DNA of 64,000 bases, from the NCBI RefSeq assembly GCF_011927725.1, contig NZ_JAATJC010000001.1, forward strand, positions 2,425,001 to 2,489,000. The letters run 5' to 3'. This DNA is from Sphingomonas kaistensis (lineage in GTDB: Bacteria > Pseudomonadota > Alphaproteobacteria > Sphingomonadales > Sphingomonadaceae). The translations under genes were made by a program, and so were the position numbers. Below the pieces are notes generated by a model. That model worked only from the letters and a program-made list of their open reading frames with translations, did no database searches and was not told the DNA's origin. Numbering within the stretch: the first letter of the stretch is position 1; the number at the start of each line of letters is the position of its first letter. Below, piece after piece: positions 51,243 to 60,281 of this stretch.

Positions 51243-53345
51243 CTAGAAGGTTCCGCGGACGCTCAGCGAGAAGATCGGGCCGATCAGCCGGTTGCGGGTC
51301 TCGACGAAGTCGACCGGAGAGCTGTTGCGCCGTCCGCTATAGACCACCCGGTCCCACCGGCTGCGCGCGTTGATGAGGTTGCTGGCCGAGGCTCGGACCG
51401 TCAGTCCGAACACGTCCTTGTTCTCGACGAACATGCCTACCCACACCGGGCCTTCAAATTGCCGCCCGACCTCGTTCAGGCGGAAAGCGCGGGTGACGTG
51501 GACATATTCGGCGTCGGCGCCATAGGCCCAGTCGCTGCCCGGGACGTCGTGGCGGAAGTCGATTTCGACCAGCCGGTCGGTAAAGCTCGACAGCGGCCGC
51601 TTCACGCCGGTCAGGGGATCGCGGATGTTACTGAACTGCGCCAGTGCGCGCAGGTTGATCTTCGCGCCCTTGATGCCGAGCGGATCGAGCTGGAAGGTGC
51701 TGTTCCAGTCGATCGCATAGGCCCGCGCCTTGTCGATGTTGCCGGGCGACTCCCCGGTCAGGCCGATCGGGATGATGTCGACATAATCCTCGAATAGCGC
51801 GGCGACCAGGTTGACCCGGGTCTTGCCGTAGCGACCGAGATCCTTGGCCAGCTCCAGTTCGAAACGCCATTGCTGCGACGGGACGAGGTCGGGATTGCCG
51901 GCATTCTGGTTGTCGTTGTCGAGGAACACCCGGGCGAGAAACTGGCCGAAGTCGAGCTGGCCAACCCGGCGGATGATCTTGAAGTTAGCGTTGAAGGTCG
52001 GGGTCACCTGCGCGGCGAAGTTCAGCGAGCCCTTGGGACGGAAGAAGCGACGCTCCTTCCCGCCCGGGCCTTCCTGGACGATGGTCGACCATTCGCCGCC
52101 AGCGACCAGCTGCACCGACAGGGCCTTGGACAGCGGCCGGCCGATCGTCACCAGCCCTTCGTAGCGGTCTTCGCTGACCTTCCCGGTGCCCGACGGAAAG
52201 AATTCCTCCACGTAGGTGCCATTGGCATTCAGCGAATAAAGCCGGGAGACGAGGTCGAGGCTGTTGAACGCCGCTTCGCCCGACAGCTGGACATCGGTCT
52301 TGCCCCACTTCCAGCGATATTCGCTGCGTCCGATCAGTTCCTTCGACCGGCCGTCCTGGACGTAGCGGCTGCCGATCTTCGGGCTCTGGTCGTCGAAGGT
52401 CAGCAGGGCGGACTGGAAGAAGGGTTCGTCCGACGAGCGGGTCAGGCCGATGAACTTCAACCGCCCACCGCCGAGCGCGAATTCATAGTCCGCGCCGGCC
52501 TCGTAATTCTTGCCCTTCTCGCGCTGGCTCAGCAGCCGCTCGAGATCGGCGCCGCTGGCTCGGTCGCGCTCGCTGATTTCGTCGAAGCGATAATTGAACG
52601 ACCGTCTGAGCAGGTTGAGGTTGCCGACCGACGAGCCGGGGCCGTCCCACTTGAACTGACCGCTGATCTGCGGCTGGTCGAAGTTGCCGGTCCAGCTGTC
52701 GTTGCGGGTTTCGAAAAGGGTGCCGTCCCCGCGGCTGATGACCGTCGGACCGCCCGCGGAGCTGCGGCTCGCGTCGTTCTTGAGGCTAAGGGTATATTCG
52801 ATCGGGCCGCTGGTTCCGCTGACCGATACGTCGCCGCGCGTGTACAGCGGATCGGCGTAATGGGCGCGGAATTCCGGCCGGTAGCTGAACTGGCCGCTGA
52901 TCTTCTTCTTGGCTTCGTAGACGACGTTGGCGACCTGCCCGGTCAGTCCCGGCACATCCACTTCCGCGGCGTCGACGATCTCGATCCGGGTGACGTTGCC
53001 CGACGGGATCGCCTGCAGCGCGGTGACCGGATCGGTCGACTTGCCGCTGATCCGCTTGCCGTTGAGGAGCACGTTGCCCGACGCCTGGCCAAGCCCGCGC
53101 GAACTGGTGTCCTCGCCGCGGATGGAGAAGCCGGGCACCTGGTTGAGCATGTCCAGCGCGGTGCGCGGGGCGAAGCGGGTGAAGTCGGCTGGCGTGTAGA
53201 TGCGCTTGTTGCCGGCGGGTGCGGACACCGGGGCCGGCGCGTCTCCGGTGGCGGGCGGCGAGGCCTCCTGCGCCGTTACCGGAGCGCCCAGTGCAATCGA
53301 TGACGCAAAGCCAAGCCACATCGCCCGGCGGTGAAAACCACGCAT
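51243..53345 (-). CDS. TonB-dependent outer-membrane receptor
   Basis: Predicted 700-residue receptor with signal peptide (WLGFASSIALGAPVTAQ), an N-terminal plug (about residues 48-150: YTPADFTRFAPRTALDMLNQVPGFSI, GLGQASGNVLLNGKRISGK, IPSGNVTRIEIVDAAEV) and a C-terminal beta barrel ending SLSVRGTF with terminal Phe. No classic TonB box is recognised by eye. The substrate cannot be told; no transporter or degradation genes adjoin it. AGGGGAAG precedes the ATG. Confidence 0.88.
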   Translation of the reverse strand: MRGFHRRAMWLGFASSIALGAPVTAQEASPPATGDAPAPVSAPAGNKRIYTPADFTRFAPRTALDMLNQVPGFSIRGEDTSSRGLGQASGNVLLNGKRISGKSTDPVTALQAIPSGNVTRIEIVDAAEVDVPGLTGQVANVVYEAKKKISGQFSYRPEFRAHYADPLYTRGDVSVSGTSGPIEYTLSLKNDASRSSAGGPTVISRGDGTLFETRNDSWTGNFDQPQISGQFKWDGPGSSVGNLNLLRRSFNYRFDEISERDRASGADLERLLSQREKGKNYEAGADYEFALGGGRLKFIGLTRSSDEPFFQSALLTFDDQSPKIGSRYVQDGRSKELIGRSEYRWKWGKTDVQLSGEAAFNSLDLVSRLYSLNANGTYVEEFFPSGTGKVSEDRYEGLVTIGRPLSKALSVQLVAGGEWSTIVQEGPGGKERRFFRPKGSLNFAAQVTPTFNANFKIIRRVGQLDFGQFLARVFLDNDNQNAGNPDLVPSQQWRFELELAKDLGRYGKTRVNLVAALFEDYVDIIPIGLTGESPGNIDKARAYAIDWNSTFQLDPLGIKGAKINLRALAQFSNIRDPLTGVKRPLSSFTDRLVEIDFRHDVPGSDWAYGADAEYVHVTRAFRLNEVGRQFEGPVWVGMFVENKDVFGLTVRASASNLINARSRWDRVVYSGRRNSSPVDFVETRNRLIGPIFSLSVRGTF

Positions 53346-53452
53346 AAACTCTTCCCCTGTTCGATTCTATTGAGCGCATTTCTGCGGCGCGCGATGCGCA
53401 ACAGTTGCGAGCGGCCGTGCCCGTTCGACAGACCGACGAGTGACCTGCCGTT

Positions 53453-54316
53453 TTAGGGCAGCAGGCCACTCATGATGACCGGAGCAGCCTGTTCGGCGCT
53501 GAGACTGGTCCTCCGCCCGGACGATTGGCGCTTCAGCTCTTCCGGGCGGATCCCGAGCGCTTTCAGCTGGACCAGCCGTGACACGGACAGGTCGCGGAAG
53601 CCGTGGCGCTGGTAATTCGCGATGAAATCGGCGGTGATGCCAAGGGCCTTGAGCTGGATCACTTCCTCGACCGGCACCCGGTCGTAGCCGACGCGCTTCA
53701 GCGAGCCGAGATAGGCCGGCGACACGTCGAGCGCCTTCAACGGCAGGAAGTCCTCGGTCTTGCTCGGCCGGTAGCCCGCAGCGGCCATGGCGGCGATATA
53801 GTCGGGCGTGACGCCCAGCGCGGTCATGCCCACCAGCGTGTTGGGGGTCGGCATGACGAACCGGCCGCGCTTCAGCGCATCGACCAGCGAGCGGTTGGCG
53901 CCGACCATGGTGAGGTCGATCGCTTCACCCTCCGTTGGCTGGCGGATGCCCGACGCGACGAGGAAGGAGGCGAAGGCCGGATTGCCGGTGAAGCGGCAGC
54001 TGCCCGTCGCGCGGCGGTTGGCCGTGCGGCCCGAGCAGTCGAGCCGTCCCGCCTCGCGCGTAAGGGTGAAGTTGACGGGCGATCCGTCCCTCCCCTGCAA
54101 GGCAGTGCGGTCGACGCCGGCAAGCTCGGTCACCTCGAACGAGGACCCGGACGTGCGATTGGCCGACAAGGTGCGGCTGAGCGACAGCTGGAGCCAGTCC
54201 CGGCTTGCGCCTGACAGCTCGAAGCGGAGGGTGCCTCCTTCGGCGGCAAAGCCGGTGGTGGCGATGCTGAGCGTGGCGAGGATCAGGGCCAGGCAGATGG
54301 AGAGCGAACGGTGCAT
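53453..54316 (-). CDS. Secreted protein with 29-residue repeats
   Basis: Unrecognised 287-residue protein with signal peptide (SICLALILATLSIATTGFAA). The first half is a beta-rich region. Residues about 160-265 hold four copies of a 29-30-residue repeat beginning [KM]-ALG-type (TALGVTPDYIAAMAAAGY, KALDVSPAYLGSLKRVGY, KALGITADFIANYQRHGF, KALGIRPEEL). The same repeat forms the C-terminus of the M56 protein encoded just upstream, so the two probably work together. Separated from it by a 98-bp gap with a GC-rich hairpin. Confidence 0.75.
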   Translation of the reverse strand: MHRSLSICLALILATLSIATTGFAAEGGTLRFELSGASRDWLQLSLSRTLSANRTSGSSFEVTELAGVDRTALQGRDGSPVNFTLTREAGRLDCSGRTANRRATGSCRFTGNPAFASFLVASGIRQPTEGEAIDLTMVGANRSLVDALKRGRFVMPTPNTLVGMTALGVTPDYIAAMAAAGYRPSKTEDFLPLKALDVSPAYLGSLKRVGYDRVPVEEVIQLKALGITADFIANYQRHGFRDLSVSRLVQLKALGIRPEELKRQSSGRRTSLSAEQAAPVIMSGLLP

Positions 54317-54414
54317 GGTGGTGCTCCTTGTCTCGGGAATGAGTTGGCAAGCCGGTCCCGTTCGCCCCGGGCGGGGCGTCGATTGCGGCAGCAGTGAGGG
54401 TGTTGGGGTCGGCG

Positions 54415-56220
54415 CTAGCCGGCGTCGGGTTTGGGCGGCTCGGGTGCTTCCGGCGGCTCGGGCGTCTCCGGTCGCGGTCGTCGCGGCAGGTTGGGCGGCC
54501 AGTTGCTCGGCGGCTGGCTCCGGCCGGTCGCGAACTCCTTGATCCGAACCGCCCGCAATTCGATGATCCGGTTGGGCGTCAGCCCGGTGTAGCCGGCGTC
54601 GCGCAGCTTCTGGATGGAGGTGGCGGTGATGCCCAGGGCGCGCATCGCGGTGAGGTCGCCGAGCGACACGTTGCGCACTCCCGCCCCGGCCAGCTCGGCC
54701 ACGTAGGTGGGACTGACCCCCACGGCGCGCGCCCCGGTCAAGTCGCCGACGTCACTGGTGCGAGAGCCGGCACGGGCCATGGCACGCACCCAGTCGGGCG
54801 TGGCACCGACCGCTCGCAAGCCCATGAGGTCGCCATCGTCGATCTGCATACCGCCCAGGGCAGCGCGGATCGAGGCGGCATATTCCGGCGTGATGCCGAG
54901 CGCCTTGCTGGCGATCGCACGGTCGATCGCTTCGTCGGCGCTGACACGCTTCGGCGGAACCGGCGGCTGCGGTGAAACGGGGGGCTGCGGAGCGGGGTGC
55001 GGATGCACCATTGCCAGCCGCACTTCTTCCGCCAGCGCCCGGCGGTCCGCGGCAATCGCGGCGGCGTCTTGGGCCGCGGCTGCGCTGGCGACCGCTGCTT
55101 CCCTGCCCGACACGGCAACGCTGACCGCCTCGGTGGTGACTGCAGTGGCGGTGGCGACCGACTGGGCGACCAGCGACGGCAGCGAGTCGGCCGGGTTGGC
55201 CTTGACCACCGCGACCCCCGCTTCGGATGCGCCGTCGCTGGCCCGCGGGCTGAAGGTGATGGCGGCAAGCGGCGTCGCTGCGGCGACCACACCCATGAAC
55301 AGGCCGGCGGCGAAGCCCTTGCCCATCGGCGTGCGCGGCAGGGTGCTGTCGAGCACGCGCTGCACTCGGCGGGTCAGGCTTCCCTTGCCCGGCGCGACGC
55401 CATGGGCGCCGAGCAGCAGGCCCCTGCAGTCGTGACGCGCCACGCCGACCAGCAATTGGGCATAATCGACCCCCTCGACGTCGGCGGCGAGCACCGCATC
55501 GTCGGCGGTTTCCTCGCGCAGCTGGTGGGCTTCGCGGGCCAGTATCCAGACCAGGGGATTGAACCAGAACAAGGCGGTGGCGATCCGGCCCAGCAGCAGT
55601 TTGGCCCAGTCGAGCCCCCGGACATGCGCCAGTTCATGGGCGATGATCGCCTCGGCTTCCGCCTTGGCCCCTAGCGCTTTCTCGTTAAGCAGGATCACCG
55701 GCCGGAACAGGCCCCAGCTGATCGGCGACTTGAGGTCGCTGCTGGTCAGCAGCGCAGTGCCGTTCTTGAAGTTCATCCGCCGCTGGGCATGGGCCAGTGC
55801 GGACAGCCACGACGGCTCGACCAGCACCGAGGCCTTGGTCCGCAGCGTCACCAGGCGCAGCACGGCAATCAGGGTCACCGCCAGCAGCAGGACCACCGGG
55901 ATGCCGTACAGCAGGGGCCACCAGGGTTCGGGGGAAGCGGCGGCCTGGAATGCTTCCGCGGCGGGTAGCGGCGGGTTGTCGGTGATCGGCGCGGCAGGCA
56001 GCTGCGCCGGCATCGTCGGAGCGGCCTCCATCAGCGGCGCACTGACCACCAATTGCGGCAGGAACATCGCGCCAAGGGGGAACAGCACCAGGGACAGCAG
56101 GCCGAGATGGGCGACCATTCCTCGCTCAGCCGCCGAGCGGCCGCGCAGGAAATGAAGCAGGGCAAGCGTGACGCCGGCGATCAGCACCGACTTCAGGGCA
56201 AAGGTGACAAGCAGTTCCAT
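54415..56220 (-). CDS. M56 (BlaR1-like) membrane metallopeptidase with C-terminal repeats
   Basis: Predicted sensor protease of 601 residues. Membrane helices lie near residues 5-25, 37-55, 95-120 and around 300-320. The cytoplasmic zinc peptidase motif HELAH is in AEAIIAHELAHVRGLDWAK, with REETADDAVLAADVEGVDYAQLL following. In BlaR1 this domain inactivates BlaI. Instead of a penicillin-binding sensor domain, residues about 440-570 carry four 29-residue repeats (KALGITPEY, RAVGATPDW, RAVGVSPTY, RALGITATS) and a proline-rich tail. It lies 3 nt after blaI. The signal is unknown. Confidence 0.85.
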   Translation of the reverse strand: MELLVTFALKSVLIAGVTLALLHFLRGRSAAERGMVAHLGLLSLVLFPLGAMFLPQLVVSAPLMEAAPTMPAQLPAAPITDNPPLPAAEAFQAAASPEPWWPLLYGIPVVLLLAVTLIAVLRLVTLRTKASVLVEPSWLSALAHAQRRMNFKNGTALLTSSDLKSPISWGLFRPVILLNEKALGAKAEAEAIIAHELAHVRGLDWAKLLLGRIATALFWFNPLVWILAREAHQLREETADDAVLAADVEGVDYAQLLVGVARHDCRGLLLGAHGVAPGKGSLTRRVQRVLDSTLPRTPMGKGFAAGLFMGVVAAATPLAAITFSPRASDGASEAGVAVVKANPADSLPSLVAQSVATATAVTTEAVSVAVSGREAAVASAAAAQDAAAIAADRRALAEEVRLAMVHPHPAPQPPVSPQPPVPPKRVSADEAIDRAIASKALGITPEYAASIRAALGGMQIDDGDLMGLRAVGATPDWVRAMARAGSRTSDVGDLTGARAVGVSPTYVAELAGAGVRNVSLGDLTAMRALGITATSIQKLRDAGYTGLTPNRIIELRAVRIKEFATGRSQPPSNWPPNLPRRPRPETPEPPEAPEPPKPDAG

Positions 56221-56223
56221 GGC

Positions 56224-56601
56224 TTACTTCCCCTTCGACTTGCGGGCCTCGGCGATCATCTTCTCGAGCGCGTCGAGTTCGCTCGACTCGATCCCGTCCG
56301 ACATGCCCAGCAGTGCGCTCGCAGCACTGGTCGGCGAACCGTTGAAGAACACCCGTACCACTTCCGACAAGGCTGACTTGCGCGCGGTCTGGTCCGACAC
56401 CGCCGGGCTGTAGAGATAGCCGCGCTCATGATCCTCGCGGCGGACGAACCCCTTGTCCTCGAGCCGCTTGAGCATCGTGCGCACGGCCGAACCGCTCACC
56501 GCGCCGGGCAGCCCGTCGGTCACTTCCGCCGCGGTCATCGCGCCCTGCTGATACAACAGGTCGACGATCTGGCGTTCTTTGGGGGGCAGACGGTTCAGCA
56601 C
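56224..56601 (-). CDS. blaI: BlaI/MecI-family repressor
   Basis: Winged-helix repressor of 125 residues (LPPKERQIVDLLYQQGAMTAAEVTDGL, SAVRTMLKRLEDKGFVRREDHERGYLYSPAVS) with a C-terminal dimerisation helix region (LDALEKMIAEARKSKGK). It is expected to repress its own operon until cleaved through the M56 protein. The GTG start has GGAG 7 nt upstream. Two operators begin 15 bp upstream of the start. Confidence 0.9.
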   Translation of the reverse strand: MLNRLPPKERQIVDLLYQQGAMTAAEVTDGLPGAVSGSAVRTMLKRLEDKGFVRREDHERGYLYSPAVSDQTARKSALSEVVRVFFNGSPTSAASALLGMSDGIESSELDALEKMIAEARKSKGK

Positions 56602-56615
56602 ATTCAGGCTCCGAG

Positions 56616-56647
56616 GCTACATTTGTAGCGTGTGCTACATTTGTAGC
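56616..56647. promoter_or_regulatory. Two tandem BlaI operators
   Basis: GCTACA-TT-TGTAGC occurs at 56616-56629 and again at 56634-56647, centres 18 bp apart. The core TACA-N2-TGTA is the known BlaI/MecI recognition pattern. The pair lies just upstream of blaI and 115 bp before the divergent AI-2E transporter gene, so both units could respond. Confidence 0.8.
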
Positions 56648-56761
56648 TTCGAGGCAAGCACCGCGATCGGTCGTTGGTCGATTTCGCGCCATCGACGAAC
56701 GGCGGCCGGCCAATTAGGCTCGGTCAAGGGAAGCATCGGGAGGGTTGCTCGTTTGGCGGTC

Positions 56762-57853
56762 ATGGAATCACCCCCTCGTCCCCGTTCCGGCGCCGGAGCG
56801 CTGACCCTGATCGCGGTCGCAGCCGGGCTATGGCTGCTGCATTGGCTTGCCGACATCATCACGCCGCTGGTGGTCGCGGCGGTTCTGGTCGTGCTGGTGC
56901 AGGCGTTGATCCACGCGATCGACAAGCGCTGGCCGTGGATGCCGACCTGGCTGGTGGTCGTGTTCGCGGCGGTCCTGATCATCGCCACACTTGGCGTCGC
57001 GATGCTGGTCCTGATCGAGGGCGTCAGCGAGATCGCGGCACAGGCCCCCGCTCTCTACGAACGCATCGACGGAATCCTTGCGACGCTCAGTCGCACCCTG
57101 GAACTCGAGCAACCGCTGCAGCTGACCGGACTGGTCGGCAACATCAATGTTCCGCAGTTCGCCGGGCGGGTTCTTGGCGGGGTGCAGGGATTGGTCTCGA
57201 CCCTGCTGCTGGTCATCCTCTACTTTGCGTTTCTGTTGGCGGAACGTCGCAAGGTCGCTCGCAAGGTGCGCGGTTCGACCGGTGACGGCGCGCGTTCGCG
57301 CTCGATCCTTCAGGGCATCGGCCAGGTAGGCAAGGACATCGAGACCTATGTCTGGGTGCAGACCCTGACCGGCGTGATGCTCGCGTCGGGGGCAAGCATC
57401 GTGATGTTCGCCGTCGGTCTCGACAATGCCCTGTTCTGGACCTTTCTGCTGTTCCTGCTGTCGTTCATTCCGATCGTCGGGGTCACTGCCGGCTCCCTCG
57501 CTCCTGCCGCCTTTGCCCTGCTGCAATTCCCGACCCTGACCCCAGCGCTGATCATTTTCGGCGGCATCCAGCTGGTTGCCTTCATCATTGGCAACCTTGT
57601 CTACCCGCGGATGCAGGCCGACGCGCAGAACATCAGTCCGGTCGCGACCCTGCTGTCGCTCGCCTTCTGGTCGTTCCTGTGGGGGATGCCTGGCGCCTTC
57701 CTGTCGGTGCCCCTGACGCTGACCCTGATGCTGATCTGCGCCCAGTTCGATCAGGCCCGGTGGGTCGCCGTGATGCTGTCAAATGACGGAACGCCGGCGG
57801 CCGTCCGCAAGCGACCCAAGGCCCCGGCCTCGTCAGCAAGGAAAGGCGCCTGA
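56762..57853 (+). CDS. AI-2E family transporter (PerM-like)
   Basis: Polytopic inner-membrane protein of 363 residues with about eight helices in the AI-2E exporter pattern: LHWLADIITPLVVAAVLVVLVQAL, a soluble loop with ETYVWVQTLTGVMLASGASI, and the conserved FLLSFIPIVGVTAGSLAPAAFAL and GNLVYPRMQADAQNISPVATLLSLAFWSFLWGMPGAFLSVPLT. The family is diverse and true substrates are mostly unknown. ATG 56762 is used; TTG 56753 has a better-spaced GGGAGGG and is possible. Confidence 0.85.
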   Translation: MESPPRPRSGAGALTLIAVAAGLWLLHWLADIITPLVVAAVLVVLVQALIHAIDKRWPWMPTWLVVVFAAVLIIATLGVAMLVLIEGVSEIAAQAPALYERIDGILATLSRTLELEQPLQLTGLVGNINVPQFAGRVLGGVQGLVSTLLLVILYFAFLLAERRKVARKVRGSTGDGARSRSILQGIGQVGKDIETYVWVQTLTGVMLASGASIVMFAVGLDNALFWTFLLFLLSFIPIVGVTAGSLAPAAFALLQFPTLTPALIIFGGIQLVAFIIGNLVYPRMQADAQNISPVATLLSLAFWSFLWGMPGAFLSVPLTLTLMLICAQFDQARWVAVMLSNDGTPAAVRKRPKAPASSARKGA

Positions 57854-57987
57854 CCGTCTGTCTGACACGGCCGCTCTCCCGCTTTGGGTCAGCTGGTCGC
57901 AGGCAAGGCGATGCGCCGCCTTTTGATACTGCAGTGGACGTCGATTCATTGTAAAGGAGTCGGCGACCAACTCCGGGGGAGGAGCTG

Positions 57988-58512
57988 ATGACTGCGGGCG
58001 CTTTGCTGTTGCTGGTGATGGCCGGATCGGTGACGTCACCCGGCACCGACTTCGGGGTGAGGGTCGTCGACGGCCGCACGGTCCAATCCGCGCCGCTGAT
58101 CGCAGCCCGCCGGCAGCTTCCATCGAGTAACCGCTTCAGCCTCGCTGCGGCTGCTAGCGTTGCGCGAGGCTTCGGGCGGGTGACCAGCACGATCCGCTCG
58201 CCCGAGCGCAATCGCCGCGTGGGCGGGGTACCCAACAGCTGGCACCTGCTTGGCCGCGCGATCGACGTCGCCCGCTCACCGAGCGTCAGCCATGCCGCCC
58301 TTGCAGCGGAATTGCGGAGGCGCGGTTATCACCTGATCGAATCGCTCGACGAGGGCGATCATAGCCACTTCGCCTTCAGCGATGGCGCCATCGCTCCACG
58401 GCAACGCAGCAGCGCCGACCAGATGGCCGAGGTCAGCCGCGAGGCGGATTACTTCCGCTTCGTCACCATGCCCGTCACCCGCGGCGACAAGCAGGGCGCC
58501 GCCCTAAGGTGA
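57988..58512 (+). CDS. M15-family D-Ala-D-Ala carboxypeptidase-like protein
   Basis: Predicted small zinc peptidase (174 residues) acting on peptidoglycan stem peptides. A hydrophobic N-terminus (AGALLLLVMAGSVTS) may be a signal peptide. Zinc ligands are visible: PNSWHLLGRAIDVAR (H, D) and EGDHSHFAF (H). GGGGGAGGAG lies right before the ATG, a strong ribosome site. Its last 9 nt overlap the convergent TPR gene. Confidence 0.83.
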   Translation: MTAGALLLLVMAGSVTSPGTDFGVRVVDGRTVQSAPLIAARRQLPSSNRFSLAAAASVARGFGRVTSTIRSPERNRRVGGVPNSWHLLGRAIDVARSPSVSHAALAAELRRRGYHLIESLDEGDHSHFAFSDGAIAPRQRSSADQMAEVSREADYFRFVTMPVTRGDKQGAALR

Positions 58513-59310
58513 ACCTGCCGCGGCGTCGGCGAGCGCCAGATTGTTGGCCGCCCGCGCGAACCAGCGATCGCTTCCTTCCAGCGCCCGCGCAAAGGCGGCG
58601 CGGGCCTTGGCGACGTTGCCGGCATGAAGCGCAAGTGCTCCGGCATCGTTGAGCCGCGCGGAATAGGACGAACCGCTTTCCCCGGCGCGGCGGGCCGGCA
58701 GGTCGGCAAGTAGCGCCGAGTCGGCGAGATCGAGATTGGAGGCGATGCGCGGGTTGGTCGGGGCCAGCCTCGCCGCCTGCGCAAGTCGTCGCTGCGCCTC
58801 GCTCCACTGCCCCCGCAGGAGGAGCGACCAGCCGAGGTTGTTGAGCAATTCCGGCGACGCCGCCTTCAACCGCAACCCGCGCGCGTAAGCGGCATCGGCC
58901 GAACGCCAGTCCTGCATCCGGTCGGCTGCCACGCCCCTTGCATTGAAGGTCCGCCATCCGGCGTCCGGCAAGGCGGCGGCTTCGTCGAGGAGAACGATTG
59001 CCGCCGCGCCGTCGCCCTGCTCGAGCGCCGCGATCCCGGCCTGGCTCAGGACGTGGGTATTCCGCTCGCCCGCCTTGAGCAGCGCGGCGTAGCGGATGGT
59101 CGCCTCCGGCCAGCGCCGCTCGGCAAAGGCGAGGTCGGCAAAAAGGCGATCGACCGCCGCGCCCGACGCACCTTCCGCTACTGCCGTACGGATCATCTCG
59201 CGCGCCTGAACTGCACGGCCATGCGACAAGGCGCTGGCGGCGTCGCTGACGGCGTCGGTTGCAGGCGGCGCCGACGCCATCGCCAGCATGACGGCAAGCG
59301 CCAGGATCAC
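58504..59310 (-). CDS. TPR-repeat protein of the Tad cluster
   Basis: Predicted exported protein of 268 residues with N-terminal signal (ILALAVMLAMASAPPA) and about five tetratricopeptide repeats (for example AEVRYAALLK-type and LLNNLGWSLLLRGQWSEAQRRLAQAARLAP). TPR proteins in tad loci are often called TadD and help pilus assembly or secretin stability. It overlaps the upstream lipoprotein gene by 4 nt, so it is part of the operon. Role inferred from position. Confidence 0.78.
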   Translation of the reverse strand: MILALAVMLAMASAPPATDAVSDAASALSHGRAVQAREMIRTAVAEGASGAAVDRLFADLAFAERRWPEATIRYAALLKAGERNTHVLSQAGIAALEQGDGAAAIVLLDEAAALPDAGWRTFNARGVAADRMQDWRSADAAYARGLRLKAASPELLNNLGWSLLLRGQWSEAQRRLAQAARLAPTNPRIASNLDLADSALLADLPARRAGESGSSYSARLNDAGALALHAGNVAKARAAFARALEGSDRWFARAANNLALADAAAGSP

Positions 59311-60281
59311 GTGCGCCCGACGCTGCCCGCCCCATCCTGGCCGAGCCGGAGAACGATGCGGTCCACCTTGTCCGACTGGCGGGCCTGCGCCGAAACCCGC
59401 AACTGCCGTGCGAGGCGCTTGCCTTCCCGTTCCATCGCCGCCGGGTAGACGAGTTCAGTGCGGTCGAGCGCCTGGGCTGCATTGGCGATCGCGATGCCGG
59501 TCCAGCCCAGCTGCCGAAGCTTGAGGCGGGTTCGTGCCGCAAGACCCTCCGTCGTTCCGGCGTTGAGAATGGTGATGCGTGTCGTGCCGGCGCCAACCGC
59601 CGCCAGTCGCTTCACCTCGGCCGATCGTGCCAGCTTCGGGGCCGGAAGCGGCTGCCAGTGGGGCGACCTTCCCGTCAGCAGGATGACCTCGCCAAGATCC
59701 GCACGCTCGAGCCGGGGGCCCGTCTTGCGCTCCTGCACCAGTGCAGCAAGCTGTTGCTTTGCGGGAGCCAGCCACGACAGGACTCCTCCCTCGGTCAGCG
59801 CCGACGAACGATCGAGGTCCAGCGCGGCGACGAGTTCGGCCAGATCCGTCGCGACAAGGCCCGGGGCTCGTGATTGCGACGCCAGTTCCGCCCGCACCCT
59901 TCCCGCTTCCTCCCTTGCGCCGGAGCGGTCGAGCGACGCGGCAAAGGCGACAAGGATTGCGCCGTCTCTCGGCCGCAGCGCCAGCGCACGCTCATAGTGC
60001 AGGCGCGACAGGTCGAAGCGGCCCATGCGATCGTAGCAGCCCGCAAGCCCGGTCAGCGCGTCGACGCTTCCCGGATCGTCGCGCAGGGCCCGGCGAAAGC
60101 CCTCGGAAGCAAGCGCGACATTGCCAAGCGCGAGATGGGCCCGTGCTTCGTTGACCCGGAACAGCGCGGAATGAGCGCCTTGCGCGAGCGCGTTGCCGGA
60201 TGGCCGGATGGTCAGCGTCCCGCCGCTGCTGCATCCAGCCAGGGCAAGCATAGCCGACGCGATTGCGAGAAACCTCTTCAT
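59307..60281 (-). CDS. TPR lipoprotein with LytR C-terminal domain (TadD-like)
   Basis: Predicted lipoprotein of 324 residues. The lipobox is LALAGC in MKRFLAIASAMLALAGCSS. TPR repeats follow (RVNEARAHLALGNVALASEGFRRAL, GLAGCYDRMGRFDLSRLHYERALALRP), then a LytR_C-type domain (TRITILNAGTTEGLAARTRLKLRQLGW). The start at 60281 shares a base with the tadC stop (TGATG). It is likely the TadD-like assembly factor of this pilus; the LytR_C domain may bind cell wall. Confidence 0.8.
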   Translation of the reverse strand: MKRFLAIASAMLALAGCSSGGTLTIRPSGNALAQGAHSALFRVNEARAHLALGNVALASEGFRRALRDDPGSVDALTGLAGCYDRMGRFDLSRLHYERALALRPRDGAILVAFAASLDRSGAREEAGRVRAELASQSRAPGLVATDLAELVAALDLDRSSALTEGGVLSWLAPAKQQLAALVQERKTGPRLERADLGEVILLTGRSPHWQPLPAPKLARSAEVKRLAAVGAGTTRITILNAGTTEGLAARTRLKLRQLGWTGIAIANAAQALDRTELVYPAAMEREGKRLARQLRVSAQARQSDKVDRIVLRLGQDGAGSVGRT

